A stretch of 64,000 bases of DNA from Salvator merianae (taxonomy: Eukaryota > Chordata > Lepidosauria > Squamata > Teiidae): NCBI GenBank assembly GCA_003586115.2, contig QVOM02000119.1, positions 43,216,521 to 43,280,520 of the forward strand, written 5' to 3'. This document shows, piece after piece, positions 23,035 to 34,745 of this stretch. The notes below the pieces were generated by a model, which was not told the origin of the DNA, searched no databases, and worked only from the letters and a program-made list of their open reading frames with translations. Position 1 is the first letter of the stretch, and each line of letters starts with the position of its first letter. The translations under genes and the position numbers were made by a program.

Positions 23035-25924
23035 GTAGCTATTTTCTGTCTTCTTTCTAGATGTCTGCGAGAGTGGCATTTATTAGCTATAGATGCAAAT
23101 ATACATGTCTATTTATCTGGATGTATGTCTTCAATGCTCAGAGGGTGGGAAGAAGTTGTTGCAATGTGTCTCATGCTACCAAAATGCCAGAAGCAAGCTG
23201 ATGGCTCCCTGTGTGCAGCAGCTATAAAATATAGACGCTCTTGAATAATACATTGGCATTTTATTAACTAGCAGTAGCATGATCTTTAGTTAGTTATTCA
23301 CTTTTCTGTTCTTCTTGTTCCATGCTAGTGGAAAGGCTAAATCTTGAAATTATTACAAATAACCAATGTTTAAGGAACCCTTTACAATAGATAGTAAGAC
23401 ACCAGTAAAATATGTGTATCTCCAGTAAGGAATGTCTTTGTGACAGTCTGCCCACATTTCTGAAGGCACCCTCAAAAACCTTGTCCACAGCAGATATTCC
23501 AGAACAAGTGCATTCATCAATTTGATACCACTGCTTCTGTCTGACTGCATCACTCCTTCCAAGAATTATGTTTTTTTTTTAAAACCAGAAACTCACATCG
23601 TTGCTGTCATTTTCTTTTTTGCCTCATTCCTTTCCCCCCTCTTCCAGACCTCTTTCTTTGCCTTTGCATAATGATTGTTTGACCACCAGCAGGTCCCATT
23701 GCTCCCTTTCCCATACATGAGTTTCGTACTTCCACCCTGAAACTAGATATTCAAACCAAATGCTTGTTTTATCAAGTCAGTTTTTGAAACCAGATACTCA
23801 CAATGTTCATAGTACTCCAGCCCTACTCAGACATGTACATCCTCAGAAAGATGTGCTTGGCAGCAGTATACACTGTCACCATTGATCTTAATACTTAATA
23901 CTGAAGGCGCCCTCAGAGCTCTTCTGTTGAAAGGGGACTAACCCAGGGTGTGATGTAAGAGACTGCATGTGATGGAAATGTCCCCTGTTTTCCCCAAGCC
24001 ACCCCATTTCCTGCATGTGGATGAAGCCTGTAATCATGAAGATGTTAAGCTGCACTCTTGGTCCAACATCACTCATCACTGTTTTTGAAAAACAGATTGA
24101 GTGCAAAATGATTATTTTTATGAAATTGTAGTGAGTGAACAAAGAAGGCGTTAACTCCCAGTTCCCAGTTCACCAGGTACCAGACCGTTGGTACTTAGTA
24201 CTTGGGGATTTATGGATGGGATTATCAAAGGATCCTGATCGGTTCAAGCTTTAGGAGGGTTTAGGTAGCCAATGTAAAGCATGAGGTGGGTTTTTGGGGA
24301 AAAGAGACAGAGAGAGAGTTGAGCTGGAGCCTGGCAGTGAAGCAGCCAGGCAAATTCCACTAGGGCAGTGATTTCTTTGAAGGAGAGAGGAATGTTGTCT
24401 GTAAAATAGTTAGGGAATGTCTAGGTTCTAGGCTATGCGTTTGAGAAGGGCAACCCAAATCCCTTTATTCTTTGTTCCTGGGCTAATCTTGTTTGGGCAA
24501 GGACAGTTACACTGTAAAGCCCTGTGTGTTAAACTTGCTGGTTTCATTTGATCTACCTTTTTTCCTTGCTTTTAAATTTGGTTTTAATTTAATTTAAAAG
24601 TCTGCTTTGCTTCTTGGGGAGCGGAAGCCCTGGTCACATGCCTCCATGGCACTATTGTACCCAGGACTAAGTTTAATTGCATAAGAAGACTTAAGAGAGT
24701 AGGGGGATGATTGCTCAGTTCTGGTTTTCCTCCCAACTCCTGAAGAAGGCTGGTGGCTCGTCCTCCAGACAAGGGCTTAGTGGCAGCAACTACTGGTAGC
24801 TGCTACACCTGAGAAAGGACCAGTGCTGATACAAGCATGGGCAGAGATCTTTGCCCATTGGCCAACTTCATGTTCCTTCTTGCCACAGAAATTTAAAGCA
24901 AACTCTGAATCAGATCTGTTCCAGATAGAAATATTAGTTAGTTGCCAATATGTCCTTTAGTCCACGAGTCTGAAAACAAATATCTTCATAACAAAACGAT
25001 GACCATTTAAATAACTGGATAGTAGGGAACATCCTTTATGCAAATTTTCTTGTATCATATTGGAGGACAAATATTGATTCCAATAAAACAAACTCATGCA
25101 TGCTGTAGGGGTTTCATATTCAAGCTTTACAGTATTCAAGTAGTTATTAAAAAGTGATTTAGAGAAGCTGATGAGGTTGTTATTGCAATCTGTTGTGGGA
25201 GTGAAGAAGTAGCAAAAATATTGGAAACATGATTCATAGTGAAGTTTCTGTAATACTAGAAGAATTTATTGCCTTCACATCAGAATTAAATATATTGATC
25301 TTTATTTAGAGGCAATAATATATTGTAAATGTTAAATTGAAGAAATAATTAATTTTTATGCAAACAATAACCCTTAAATGGAAGACCCCTGATTCCTGAA
25401 GAAAGCTCATTGGTATACATATGCCTGTGGGAAAATGCAGTTGTGGAAAAGGATTTGAAAAGGTGGATTTCCCAAACCTTCATTTTGGCACATTTGTCAA
25501 CCTCTCAGTCATAAGATACACCTACTTCCAAGTACATGTTGGAAGTACATGTTTTAATATTTTCCACGTGAAGTAGTTTAGTTTAGGTATTAATATATTT
25601 TACCTTTTACCTATATGAGCTTGCATTTTTAATTATGAGGGCCTGGATAAATGCCTGTATAATCTTAGAATAACACATATATTTTATTATTTCCCTGGTT
25701 TATTTAAGTATATTTTGCTTCTTTTGATGTACATTTAGTGTGTATTAGATTGCCATTTTTGAATTTAAATTAATAATTATTAATAAAACTATTTGCCAAG
25801 ATGATCCAAATTCTCTGCAATTAAATTTGCAGATATTTATTTGGCTCCTTCATTTTTGATGGCACTTATTACTTCTTCCTTTGATTGTGGTGAGAGTATC
25901 TTTCTTTGCTTTCTATCTTTCTTT

Positions 25925-25962
<38 letters not shown>

Positions 25963-26593
25963 CATATATATATCCATCTCTTGGTTTTCCTCTCTATTTT
26001 ATCTTGTTTTTCTAAATCAAGAAAAGGAGCCGAAGTTCTTTTACTTATTATATATTTTGGTTCGTTCCGTGCTCCAATACCTTTCCTGTTTGAAGCTCTA
26101 TTTCACTTAATGTATAGGGCAAAGGAGCCTTTTAGAACACGGGAGCCCTAATTGGTCTCAAGGGAAGAATGCTTCACGTATATAAATTACATCCACATAC
26201 ATGCATATATACAATAGAATTACAACAGATCTTACAATCGGATTAATTTGAATTCCCATAGTTTTCATCTTTACCATAAAAAAATATTTTCCAAGTATAA
26301 TTCTATTGCTGCTCTGTATATGCTTCAAAGAGTATAAAAGGTTTAAAAGTCTCATTAAAAAACCTTTTCCAGTGAAGCTTAATATATGTGCAATGAACCA
26401 TGAATATTAATTTAAAACTCTGTTTAGGCAGATAATTAGTACTTATCATAGTTTACTTTGCTGATAGGCTAGTTCTCTTAGATGTGCGTGCTTTCAGGAC
26501 ACTAAGAGGTAACTAGTATTCAATTAAAGTATGAAGCTCAAAAGAAATAAACTATATGGGGAAGCAAAAAAAGTGATTGTTGAAGTAGAAAAA
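23035..26593. other. Unassigned AT-rich stretch
   Basis: Apart from the (AT)n tract at 25926-25973, I recognise no gene or repeat in these 3.5 kb. All frames are under 90 codons and the longest spans the microsatellite. Confidence 0.5.
25926..25973 (+). repeat. (AT)n microsatellite
   Basis: About 22 TA units with two short ACAC/ACAT interruptions. The frames through it read alternating Tyr-Ile. Confidence 0.95.
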
Positions 26594-27965
26594 ACCTGTT
26601 GTTCAGTTGTGTTTGACTCTTTGTGACTCCTGGACCACAGCATACCAAGCTCTTCTCTACTGTCTAGCGAAGTTTGTCCAAGCTTCTATCTATCCATCTC
26701 CAGTGAATTCTGTCTTCTCATTATGTGGCCAAAGTATTCGAGCTTCAGCTTCAGTATTTGTCCTTCAAATGAACAGTGAGGGTTGATTTCCTTTAATATT
26801 GACTGATTTGATTTTCTTGCAGTCCAAGACTCTTTCAGAAGTATTCTCCAGCACCACAACTTGAAAACATTGATTCTTTGGCACTCAACCATATGTCACT
26901 ACTGACAAAACCATAGCTTTGACTATATTGGCAGAACAATGTCTCTGCTTTTTAATATGCTGTCCAGGTTTGCTATAGCTTTCCGCCCAAGAAGCAAGCA
27001 TTTTTTACTTTCATGCTGCAGTCACCATCTGTAGTGATCTTTGAATCCAGAAAAATAAAATCTGACACTGCTTCTATTTTTTCCTCATCTTTTCACCAGG
27101 AAGCAAAGGGACCAGATGCCATGTTGAGCTTCAAACCAGCTCAGAGTGACATTTCTTGCATATCTGAGGTTGCTGATATTTCTCCCAAAATCTTAATTCC
27201 AATTTTTGATTCATACTGTCCGGCATTCCGTATGATGTAACCTGCATATAAGTTAAATAAATAAGGTGACAATTTACAGCCCTGTGGTACTCTTTCCTCA
27301 ATAGTAAACCAATTAGTTCCATGTTCAGTTCTAACTGTTGCTTCTTGACTTACATACAGAGTCCTCAGGAGACAGGTAAGATGGTCAGGTACTCCTGTCT
27401 CTTTAAGAACTTGCCATAATTTGTTGTGATCCACACAATGAAAGGCTTTAGTGTAGTCAATGAAGCAGAAATAGATGTTTTTCTGGAACTCCATTGTTTT
27501 CGCCATAATCTAGCAAATTTCGGCAATTTGATCCCTAGTTCATTTGCCTTTTTGAAAACCAACTTGTACTTCTAGTGTTTCTCAGTTTACATATTGTTGA
27601 AACCTAGCTTGCCAGATTTTGATCATAACATTGCTAGTACGTGAAATGAGTGCAGTTGTTCAGTGGTTTGAACATTCTTTGCGTTGACCTTCTTTGGAAT
27701 TGGAATGTAAACAACCTTTTCCAATCCAGTCGCCAATTTTCCATATTTGCTGACATATTGGATGCTGGACTTTAACAGCATCATCTTTTAGGACTTTAAA
27801 TAGTTCAGCCAGTGTTCCATATTTCTGTTAGCTTTACTGTTGGCAATGCCTCCTAAGAGCCATTTGACTTACTCTTCAAGGTTTCCAGCTGTAGGTTGGT
27901 GACTACACAATCGTGGTTGTCAGTGATGTTCAGAAATTTCTTGTACATTTTTTCTGAAAGTGTAA
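26594..27965 (-). pseudogene. Bov-B (RTE) LINE, degenerate
   Basis: On the minus strand, frame 27141-27506 contains YFCFIDYTKAFHCVDHNKLW, then VPQGCKLSPYLFNLY. These are the palm motifs of RTE reverse transcriptase in the form typical of Bov-B. Frame 26686-26892 contains VFKLWCWRILL, TARKSNQSILKEI and LKLEYFGHIMRR, the Bov-B C-terminus. The catalytic YADD box expected between them is not recognisable; the frame jumps to an LKLN-like segment, suggesting a deletion. The 3' end near 26594-26650 (plus strand GTTGTTCAGTTGTGTTTGAC) matches the conserved Bov-B tail. Frameshifts and stops make it inactive. Bov-B elements are abundant in squamates and known for horizontal transfer to ruminants. Confidence 0.9.
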
Positions 27966-28976
27966 GACCAGGGAGAAAGGGAAAGATACTCTCAACTGAG
28001 TGCAGATTTCCAGAGCATAGTAAGGAGAGATAAAAAAGGCTTTCTTCAATGAGCAATGCAAAGAAATAGAGGAAAACAATAGAATGGGAAAACTAGAGAT
28101 TTCAAGGGAATGTTTCAAGTAAAAATGGGCATGATAAAAGACCAAAAAGGTAGGGACCTAACAGAAGCAAACAGGGAAAGGAGAAGTGGCAAGAATACAC
28201 AGAAACCTGTACAGATAAGAAGTTAGAGAATAACTAACCTCTAATCAGTTCCTGATTGCTGTTGGAGACCACATAAGAATGTTTTGGTCCAGGCAATATG
28301 CACAAACTGCAAGGTAGCAGGAGTAGCACTGATTTACAGTTTTCAATGCATGTAGCTCAACACAATTTTCAGCTGGTATAGATTTAGAGGATTATTGATT
28401 TTTACTGAATGCAAATCCATGAAACCACGTTCAAAAAGTTAAAACAGCAGCTCACTACAAGTAACCTGTGTTAAAGTACCAGTAAGTCATATGCTTTTCT
28501 GCTTGTTGAGAAAGAAAAGCAACCTGTTGAATAAGCTTTAAAAACACTGTTACTCACAACTTAAAAGAAGTACAGCGTTGGCAATAGTGTTTGAACTTAC
28601 ATGATTCATATGGATTTTGCAAATGGACCTTAAACTACCAGAGATTATTTTCAGATTCAAATTCCAACAATTATGCAGTCGAGTTTCCCGCATTTGGGGA
28701 AATCGCAGGGGTCAGGACACCCAGAGGGCAATGGATGAGCCTCACCCTGGGAAAACCACCTTCATGATAATGGTGTCTCCCCTGCCAGGTTACTGTAGAA
28801 ATATCAGCTGCAAGTGACATACAGATCAAGCAACAATGTAGTTCTTGCTGGTGCTATGTAACAAGGATAAGGGCTAAGTTGTTGAGACAGAACATATAAT
28901 GAAAAGTGCCAGTGACAATCCAAGGAAAGTATTACATCAGGAATAGAGCAAAACAAGTGGACATGTAGTAACTGTT
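27966..28976. other. Unassigned stretch
   Basis: Nothing recognisable apart from possible further Bov-B 5' sequence at its start, which I could not confirm. Confidence 0.4.
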
Positions 28977-29360
28977 GTCCAGTTGTTAAGCTGTGTCTGA
29001 CTCTTTGTGACTCCATGGATCATAGTACAGCAGGTCCTTCTGTCCTCTACTGTCTCCCAAAGTTTGCCTAAACTTATGTTCATTGTCCCTTTCTGCACTT
29101 GGCCTTATTGTGGATTATATCCCAGAATAGGGACCTGCCATCCACATGCTAGTACAAACTAATGAAAGGTCTTGCCCAGGGCCTACCATAGTCTGCATTA
29201 GCATGCAGATGGCAGGTCCCTATTCTGAGATATAGTCCGGAATAAGGCCTAGTGCAGAAAAGGCCATTGTTTCTATGATGCTATCTATCCACCTCATCCT
29301 GTCATTCACTTCTCCTTTTGTCTTCCACTGTAGTAACAATATTTTCTTCTTTTGCCAACT
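28977..29360 (-). mobile_element. Bov-B 3' tail or Bov-B-tailed SINE fragment
   Basis: The plus strand shows GTTGTCCAGTTGTTAAGC, then GTCTGACTCTTTGTGACTCC, then CTGTCTCCCAAAGTTTGCC. After a nested element comes GATGCTATCTATCCACCTCATCCT. This is the antisense Bov-B 3' sequence also seen at 26.6 kb. A SINE that borrowed the Bov-B tail would look the same; no tRNA head was identified. It is split at 29085-29265 by a snapback element. Confidence 0.75.
29085..29265. mobile_element. Snapback MITE (GGCCCTTTCTGCACTTGG type), 181 bp
   Basis: The left end is GTCCCTTTCTGCACTTGG and the right end AGTGCAGAAAAGGCC, flanked by ATT on both sides (29082-29084 and 29266-29268). Excising the element with one ATT restores the Bov-B sequence, so the 3-bp duplication is well supported here. 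The two halves are almost fully complementary: CAGAATAGGGACCTGCC on the left pairs with the complement of GGCAGGTCCCTATTCTG on the right. There is no ORF. Confidence 0.9.
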
Positions 29361-30159
29361 GAGAAGCATTAAGTAGGTAAGAACTGTAGCCCAGACTGGC
29401 AGCTGTTAAGAGATCAGTTATAGTTAAGCAGTCTGTTGGTTCCACACTTTAGTGGTGTTCAGGAAAGTGTGGAATCCAACTTAGTGTGTTGGATTAGAGG
29501 AAGCAACACATACTTTTTTGGAGTCACTTACGTGCTAAGAAAAACATATTTTAAAGAAATATTTGAATATTGAATTAATGGCCAGAGGGATGAACCTTTC
29601 TCTAAAATAAGTATTGTGTAAATTTATGCTCCCTCTATTTCATTTGCTGCAGCTTGGACTAGATGGATGATTTCAGCACCCTCTCTGTTGTTTCTAGCAC
29701 TGACCCAGTTGTCATGTTAAATGTCAGTCATGTTTTGTTCACTGCTGGAGTACTATCAAGAGCTGTGGCCATTTCATCTTAAAACAAGTATTATTGATCT
29801 GGAAACAGCTCAGAAAAAGAACAGTAATAATCAAGGGGGTGTAGCACTTTCCATATAGTGAGGGGCTATTTTAGAATGAAAAATAAACATATTTGTATGT
29901 GGTTTGGAGTAATGGTTGTATAATTATTGCTTGGTCTGTGCAGTACTCAGAGACAATCCCTAAAATTAATGTCCATAAGTTTTTTTTTTAAAAGGGGTTG
30001 TCTCTTTTCTTATCTGTGAAGCAAGTTGAATGTGTGGGCAGCCATTAATATGACAGACCAGAGATTGTGAAAACTAGGAATATCAGTAGAAGTTAATTAA
30101 GATTATGGATAAACTTCTGTTTACTTGGACTGTGTATAATACAGAGGCACTTGCATTGA
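29361..30159. other. Unassigned stretch
   Basis: I see no gene or recognisable repeat. Confidence 0.45.
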
Positions 30160-30314
30160 ATTTATTTATTCATGCTCTTTGTGAATTACATGATCTCAGG
30201 ATGGTTTGTAAACAGGAAAACAAAAACAAAATAACAAAAGTATAGCAAAATATAAGAAAATGGCATTTACAACAATCTACAGCAAATGACAAATCAGTTC
30301 AGCAGGGTCACCAT
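30160..30314 (-). mobile_element. LINE 3' tail remnant, L2-like
   Basis: TTTATTTATTCATGCTC, then GATCTCAGGATGGTTTGTAAAC, then a purine-rich AAAACAAAAACAAAATAAC run: the antisense layout of an L2-type 3' end. The copy is short and weakly conserved. Confidence 0.5.
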
Positions 30315-30540
30315 AACAATTTAAGAACATAAGCACATAAGAAGAGCCTTGCTGGATCAGGCCACAGCCCATCTAGTCTAGCATTCTGTTTCACACAGAC
30401 CCCCACCAACTGCTTCTGAGCATTCTCAAGCAGAATAAAAGGCAAAACCTTCACCTATTCTTGACTCCCCGCAAATGGTTTTACAGTCTAGTGCTTCATC
30501 AATCCTCATGAGAAACCTATGGAAATTAAGCTGATTTTCC
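30315..30540 (-). mobile_element. CR1 LINE 3' UTR fragment
   Basis: AAGAACATAAGCACATAAG (terminal 8-bp repeat), GCCTTGCTGGATCAGGCC and CATCTAGTCTAGCATTCTG match the antisense 3' UTR of the CR1 at 50603. The copy ends soon after the GTTTTACAG block. No coding sequence remains. Confidence 0.85.
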
Positions 30541-30659
30541 TTAACATTGAGAGATATGGAAGAACCAACAAGACCACATATCCTCTTCCTATAGATTTTC
30601 AACAGAATGACCAATATATTTTCAGGGCTTATAGCTGGACTCAGATAATTTTAGATTAT

Positions 30660-31018
30660 TATTTGCTTGCTTGCTTTATGCCAATTAGTCATAGCCAACT
30701 CTTGGTGACCATTTGGATCGACTTCCTCCAGACTGACCAGCTTTTGAAGACCTTCCTTAAGTTTGTCAGGGAAGTTTTCGTACCTGTTGTACCTGAGGCC
30801 CTTTCTGCACTGGGTTTTATTCTGGATTATATCCTGAATAGGGACCCGCTGTCCTCATGCTAGTGCAGACTACGGCAGTCTGCACTAGTATGCAGATGGT
30901 AGGCACCTATTCCAGAAAATAATCTGGAATAAGACTCAATGCAGAAAGGGCCTGAGTCTATCCACCAATTAGCTGGCCAGCCTCCTCTTTTCCCTTCTAC
31001 TTTCTGAAGCATCACAGT
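30660..31018 (-). mobile_element. Bov-B/SINE-like 3' segment with nested MITE
   Basis: The plus strand GTCATAGCCAACTCTTGGTG, followed after the nested element by GAGTCTATCCACCAATTAGC and CCTCTTTTCCCTTCTACTTTC, resembles the antisense of a Bov-B-type 3' end (compare GACTCTTTGTGACTCC and CTATCTATCCACC at 29 kb). Similarity is lower than at 29 kb, so it may be a diverged SINE. It is interrupted at 30797-30952. Confidence 0.5.
30797..30952. mobile_element. Snapback MITE, 156 bp
   Basis: The ends GGCCCTTTCTGCACTGG and ATGCAGAAAGGGCC are flanked by TGA at 30794-30796 and 30953-30955, a clean 3-bp duplication. The interior is about 25 bp shorter than in the 181-bp copies, mainly around the central loop, but keeps GAATAGGGACC and TATTCCAGA pairing blocks. 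Confidence 0.9.
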
Positions 31019-31536
31019 GGGCCTGTTCACACTTAGTGAGAGGAATATTCCAGGACACTTGCTGGAATGGAGCATTTGCACCTGCAAACAGCCCCAGCTG
31101 ACTTGAAACCTACCAAAGCCCACCTGATGCTCAGCTGAAGCCTACTAGCTGTGGTCAACTAAACTGTAGTTTCCAAGCTGACTTGCATGATCAGGTGTGG
31201 ATCAGGAAAGATATGTTTGCACCACTTCCTCGTGTGGAATGGTGGAGTGACAGGGACTGCGTGGCTGCACAGGCACCATCAGACAGTTCGGACCCAGGTT
31301 TGGACTTTGGGGTCCGGACCCTGGCGGCCGTTTCGGATCCAAGTCTGGGCCTAGCCCGTCTGGGTTTGGATCCAGCTACCTAACTAGTGCATTCCCATTC
31401 TCACTGCTTCCCCTGCTGGTCAGCTCACAAACTGTTCCAGTGCTGACAAGCACGAACACTTCTCACCTTACCTGATCTTGGTCAGTCCAAACCCTGCTAA
31501 TTATAATGTTTTATTGTCAGAAGTGCAAACATGCCC
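31019..31536. mobile_element. DNA element with GGGCCTGTTCACACTT termini
   Basis: The left end GGGCCTGTTCACACTT and the right end AAGTGCAAACATGCCC are inverted repeats matching at 13 of 16 positions. The ~518-bp interior contains short CpG-rich palindromes such as GGGTCCGGACCC (31309-31320). No matching target duplication is visible. The left terminus is the same as at 37025. The element directly abuts the Bov-B-like segment. Confidence 0.65.
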
Positions 31537-32942
31537 TATGTTTTTGAGGGAGTTTGGTCTTTTCATTATGTGCCCAAAGTAGGTTTCATTTTGGATTTTA
31601 CGTTGTAGGTATTCCATGACAAGAGATGGGAAAAACTAGTTTACACATGTACCTTTGCAACTCGATTGGCAATATTAAAGCAAGTTTAATGCTTTGTTTT
31701 ATGCAACTGAAATGTTGCATGAGAGTTGGGTTTAATGTATTCATTGGTGACCCCCTAACTTCATAACAAGCAATAACACAGTACTTCAAAATTCTTCATC
31801 TAACACTATACCTCCTTCATTTTAAAGTGTTGTGCCCTGAGACATCTCAAATAAAAATAAGATGTCCTCTAAGTGACAGACAGATATAAAACATGGATTC
31901 CTATTTCAAGAGAAAGATGTAAGCACCATATATGATAAAATAAACTAGAGGATCATAAAAAAATCTTCCAATACATGTTCCCATTTCTCCTTTACTCCTA
32001 GAAGTTCAGCCATTTAACACCACAGATAGGGAGTTCCTGAGGCTGTGGCGTGATTCAAAGTTGCCATGGCAATGAGGCCTGTCTCTCCGAATTAGGGCAT
32101 TTTCCTGCTGCCTTTTTCTCTCATCTGATCTCTCTCATTTTTTGTATTCTGCATTACTGAAGCTGAGTGTGCTACCTGCTTTTCCTTTCACCCTTTGAAA
32201 AGGGTAATATTTTATGAATCTGAATTCATTCCTATGAAATATTTGCCAAAAAATCCCACTGTGCTAACTAAGACTGCTTGTACTGTGTTACACCTATGTA
32301 ACACTGGGGAAGCTCCCAGGAATGTTCATACATCCTGTGCCTCAGCCTTTATTGTCTTCAGAGCCGTCAACTCAACTCTGGAGCTCAGTAGTCATTTGTG
32401 AAGATGACCTTTCCATGTGCAAGGAACCTGTGCAGAGCAGGTTCGTAGGTTGTTCTTGCCACTGCTGTATGTCTGCATGGTGGTAGCAAGAGTGACTGAG
32501 AGCACTGCTCTGGGAAAGAGTGCTGTGGAGGGTGCTTGTTGGTCCTCCAACACCCTTCCCACAGTGCTCTATGGTGGCAGGTGCCCTGGTGCTTCCTGGG
32601 GGTGCCAGCTGCTGTAGGTGTGGATGCTTCCAGAGAAATAGCAACAAATGGTATTCCTATTTCCTTAAGTCAATATAGCTCATATCCAGAACAACTGAAC
32701 TATTTTGTCAGCTAAGGCAGAAACGTTTCACAAGTGCTGGTTCTCTCCTTGGTAGTAACACCTCAACATGAATACACTAAAACAACTTGCTGCCCTTTAG
32801 AGGCAGCCAAAATCTGCTGTCTGAGTTAGCTGTCCCATTCTGTCTTCTGGCAGGGCTGATTCTAGATGAACCATCTGCTATAATTAAATAAAAAGGTAGA
32901 AGCTGAATATGGCCTAACTCAATTTCTAAATATGACCATACT
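31537..32942. other. Unassigned stretch
   Basis: No gene or family is recognised. A minus-strand 91-codon frame at 32372-32647 has no recognisable domain. Confidence 0.45.
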
Positions 32943-33360
32943 CAAATTATTTGTTTATTTAAGAATTTCTATCCCACCTTTCTCCAAAAGATCCCAGGGT
33001 GGGTCACAGTAATAAAAAGATAAAATATATAAAGTATTAAAACAGTTTTAAAATATAAACCTCCCTCCCTTCCTCTCTGGGGAAGCTAAACATTAAAGGC
33101 CTAGGTAAAGGCCAAAGTGAAGAGGTATGTTTTAACCAGGCTCCCAAAACCATGTAATGTAGATGCCTGGTGAACCTACAGAGAAAGTTACAGAGTCTGG
33201 GGATCGCCACAGAAAAGGCCGTCTTGTGGGCCCTTGCCCCTTGCATTTCTGAGAGAGGAAGAACTGCAAGAAGGTCCTATCCCTGAGATTTAAAAACATG
33301 GGCAGATCTATATGGGAGAAAGTGCTCCATCAGATAACCAGGTCCCAAGCTGCTTGAATT
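32943..33360 (-). pseudogene. L2-clade LINE C-terminus and 3' UTR
   Basis: The plus strand starts with the antisense tail (TTTGTTTATTTAAGAATTTC, then ATCCCACCTTTCTCC and CCAGGGTGGGTCACAG). On the minus strand around 33150-33220, TAFSVAIPRLCNF corresponds to the conserved AFSVVAPRLWN segment at the end of L2 ORFs, and the antisense GAGAAAGTGCTCC block follows. No complete frame survives. Confidence 0.7.
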
Positions 33361-34369
33361 GGACTCAGCAAGATGGTTCATAGCTTTCTGGTGTCCGTTG
33401 GAGAAGGGAGGGGCCACTGCTGGGAGCAAGATGGCAGAGCAACCCAGCCTGCTGTCTCTTGTCCACTCTTCTCAAGCAAGGTGTCTCATAGCTTTTGAGT
33501 GGCTGCTGGAGGAGGCCGCTGCTGGGAGCCCCACTCCTAATTCCCTTAATTTAAACAGTAGGTGTGGAACTGAAATAGATGAAGCAACATGGAATAAGCA
33601 TGGGGATAACCAAACTCACTTTTTTATGTGTACAAATGGTCTCAGTCATCAGGAAGCACAAAGAGGTGTTGTCAGGCAAAAAATGTAGACTTCCAGCATC
33701 AGAAGATCTTCTTCCAAAAGTCTTTTTCAAATTGAGTATTTCAAATGATAAACTAGAGTACTAAACAGACTACATTTATCATAGTTTGGGCAATCATGTT
33801 TAAAATATTGCCCTCTGGAATAATAAGTGTTCCTGAGATTTTTCAAAGTAATATGACATAACTCTTCGAGGACATCAAAGAATCATCTGTTTTCATGGCT
33901 GCCAACTAACATGGCAAGATGCATGAATCTGAACTAAAGCTCTGATCAGAAACTTCAGTGGAAGATCCATGAATCTGAACTAAAGCTCAGCAAGAATATA
34001 TACATATTCCTTTAATGCTCTGTATACCCTCTTCAGATACCTTGAAGGATAATGGGTCTGTAGGCATGATAAACCTATCAGATCATGTTGTTCAAATCTG
34101 AAAAGGAAGCCTCCAAATGTGATCACCAGATCAATCCATTATTATATTAAGCACAAGATTATAGAGTCTGTCCAAACTGAGATGGTTTGCAAATAACATA
34201 CTCTATAGTTTCCATATGATATTTATTGATGCAGGTTAGCGGGCATTTATCTTACTGGGGCACATACATGTTCCATGTTATGCAATTATTTGTTCCAAGA
34301 ATTGTTTTCACCTCTGCAAAAAACTAGACTACAAGTCCTTTGATTTCGATTATACTCTGTCATTTGTAG
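33361..34369. other. Unassigned stretch
   Basis: No recognised features. The phrase ATGAATCTGAACTAAAGCTC occurs twice (33922-33943 and 33970-33989), a small local duplication. Confidence 0.45.
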
Positions 34370-34545
34370 ACAGAGCTTCCCTTGGACCAGTCTATGATGC
34401 TGAAGGGAGGTCGGTAGTCTACACTGTAGATTGCTGGCTGGAACTGCTTGCCAGAAGCATATTACACCCACCTTAAAAGAACTGCACTGATTATCAAGTC
34501 ATTACCAAGTCAGTTTATGATATTATCATCAGCCTGTAAGGCTCT
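34370..34545 (+). mobile_element. Short L2-clade LINE fragment
   Basis: CTGGAACTGCTTGCCAGAAGC, ATTACACCCACC and TTAAAAGAACTGCACTG match, on the opposite strand, the L2 copy around 36500-36560 almost base for base. The region encodes the LKELHW segment of L2 ORFs. Confidence 0.75.
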
Positions 34546-34596
34546 ATAAGGCATCAGCCTATAAGGCCCTATAAGGCATCAGCCTATAAGGCCCCA
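34529..34596 (+). repeat. 25-bp tandem repeat, 2.7 units
   Basis: The unit TCAGCCTATAAGGCCCTATAAGGCA occurs in nearly three consecutive copies with one or two base differences. It grows directly out of the L2 segment encoding the alanine-leucine stretch after the RT domain, so it is a local expansion of LINE sequence. Confidence 0.9.
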
Positions 34597-34670
34597 AGGT
34601 AAGTGCAGAAAGACCCTAAGAAGAAAGGGCTCAGAAGAAACTTAGAGATGATAGCATGTGCATGTTAGTG

Positions 34671-34745
34671 TTTTAATCTGCATTAAAGGCCAGAAAATGC
34701 ACTTCCAAAATGCATTCTGTGGCGTTTAATGTGGATTAGAGGTGG
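34671..34745. repeat. Small inverted-repeat sequence shared with 45.2 kb
   Basis: TTTAATCTGCATTAAAGGCC, AATGCACTTCCAAAATGCATT and TTTAATGTGGATTAG recur inverted at 45190-45246. Within this copy, AATCTGCATTAAA at one end is complementary to TTTAATGTGGATT at the other, making a short fold-back. It is probably a MITE remnant. Confidence 0.6.
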
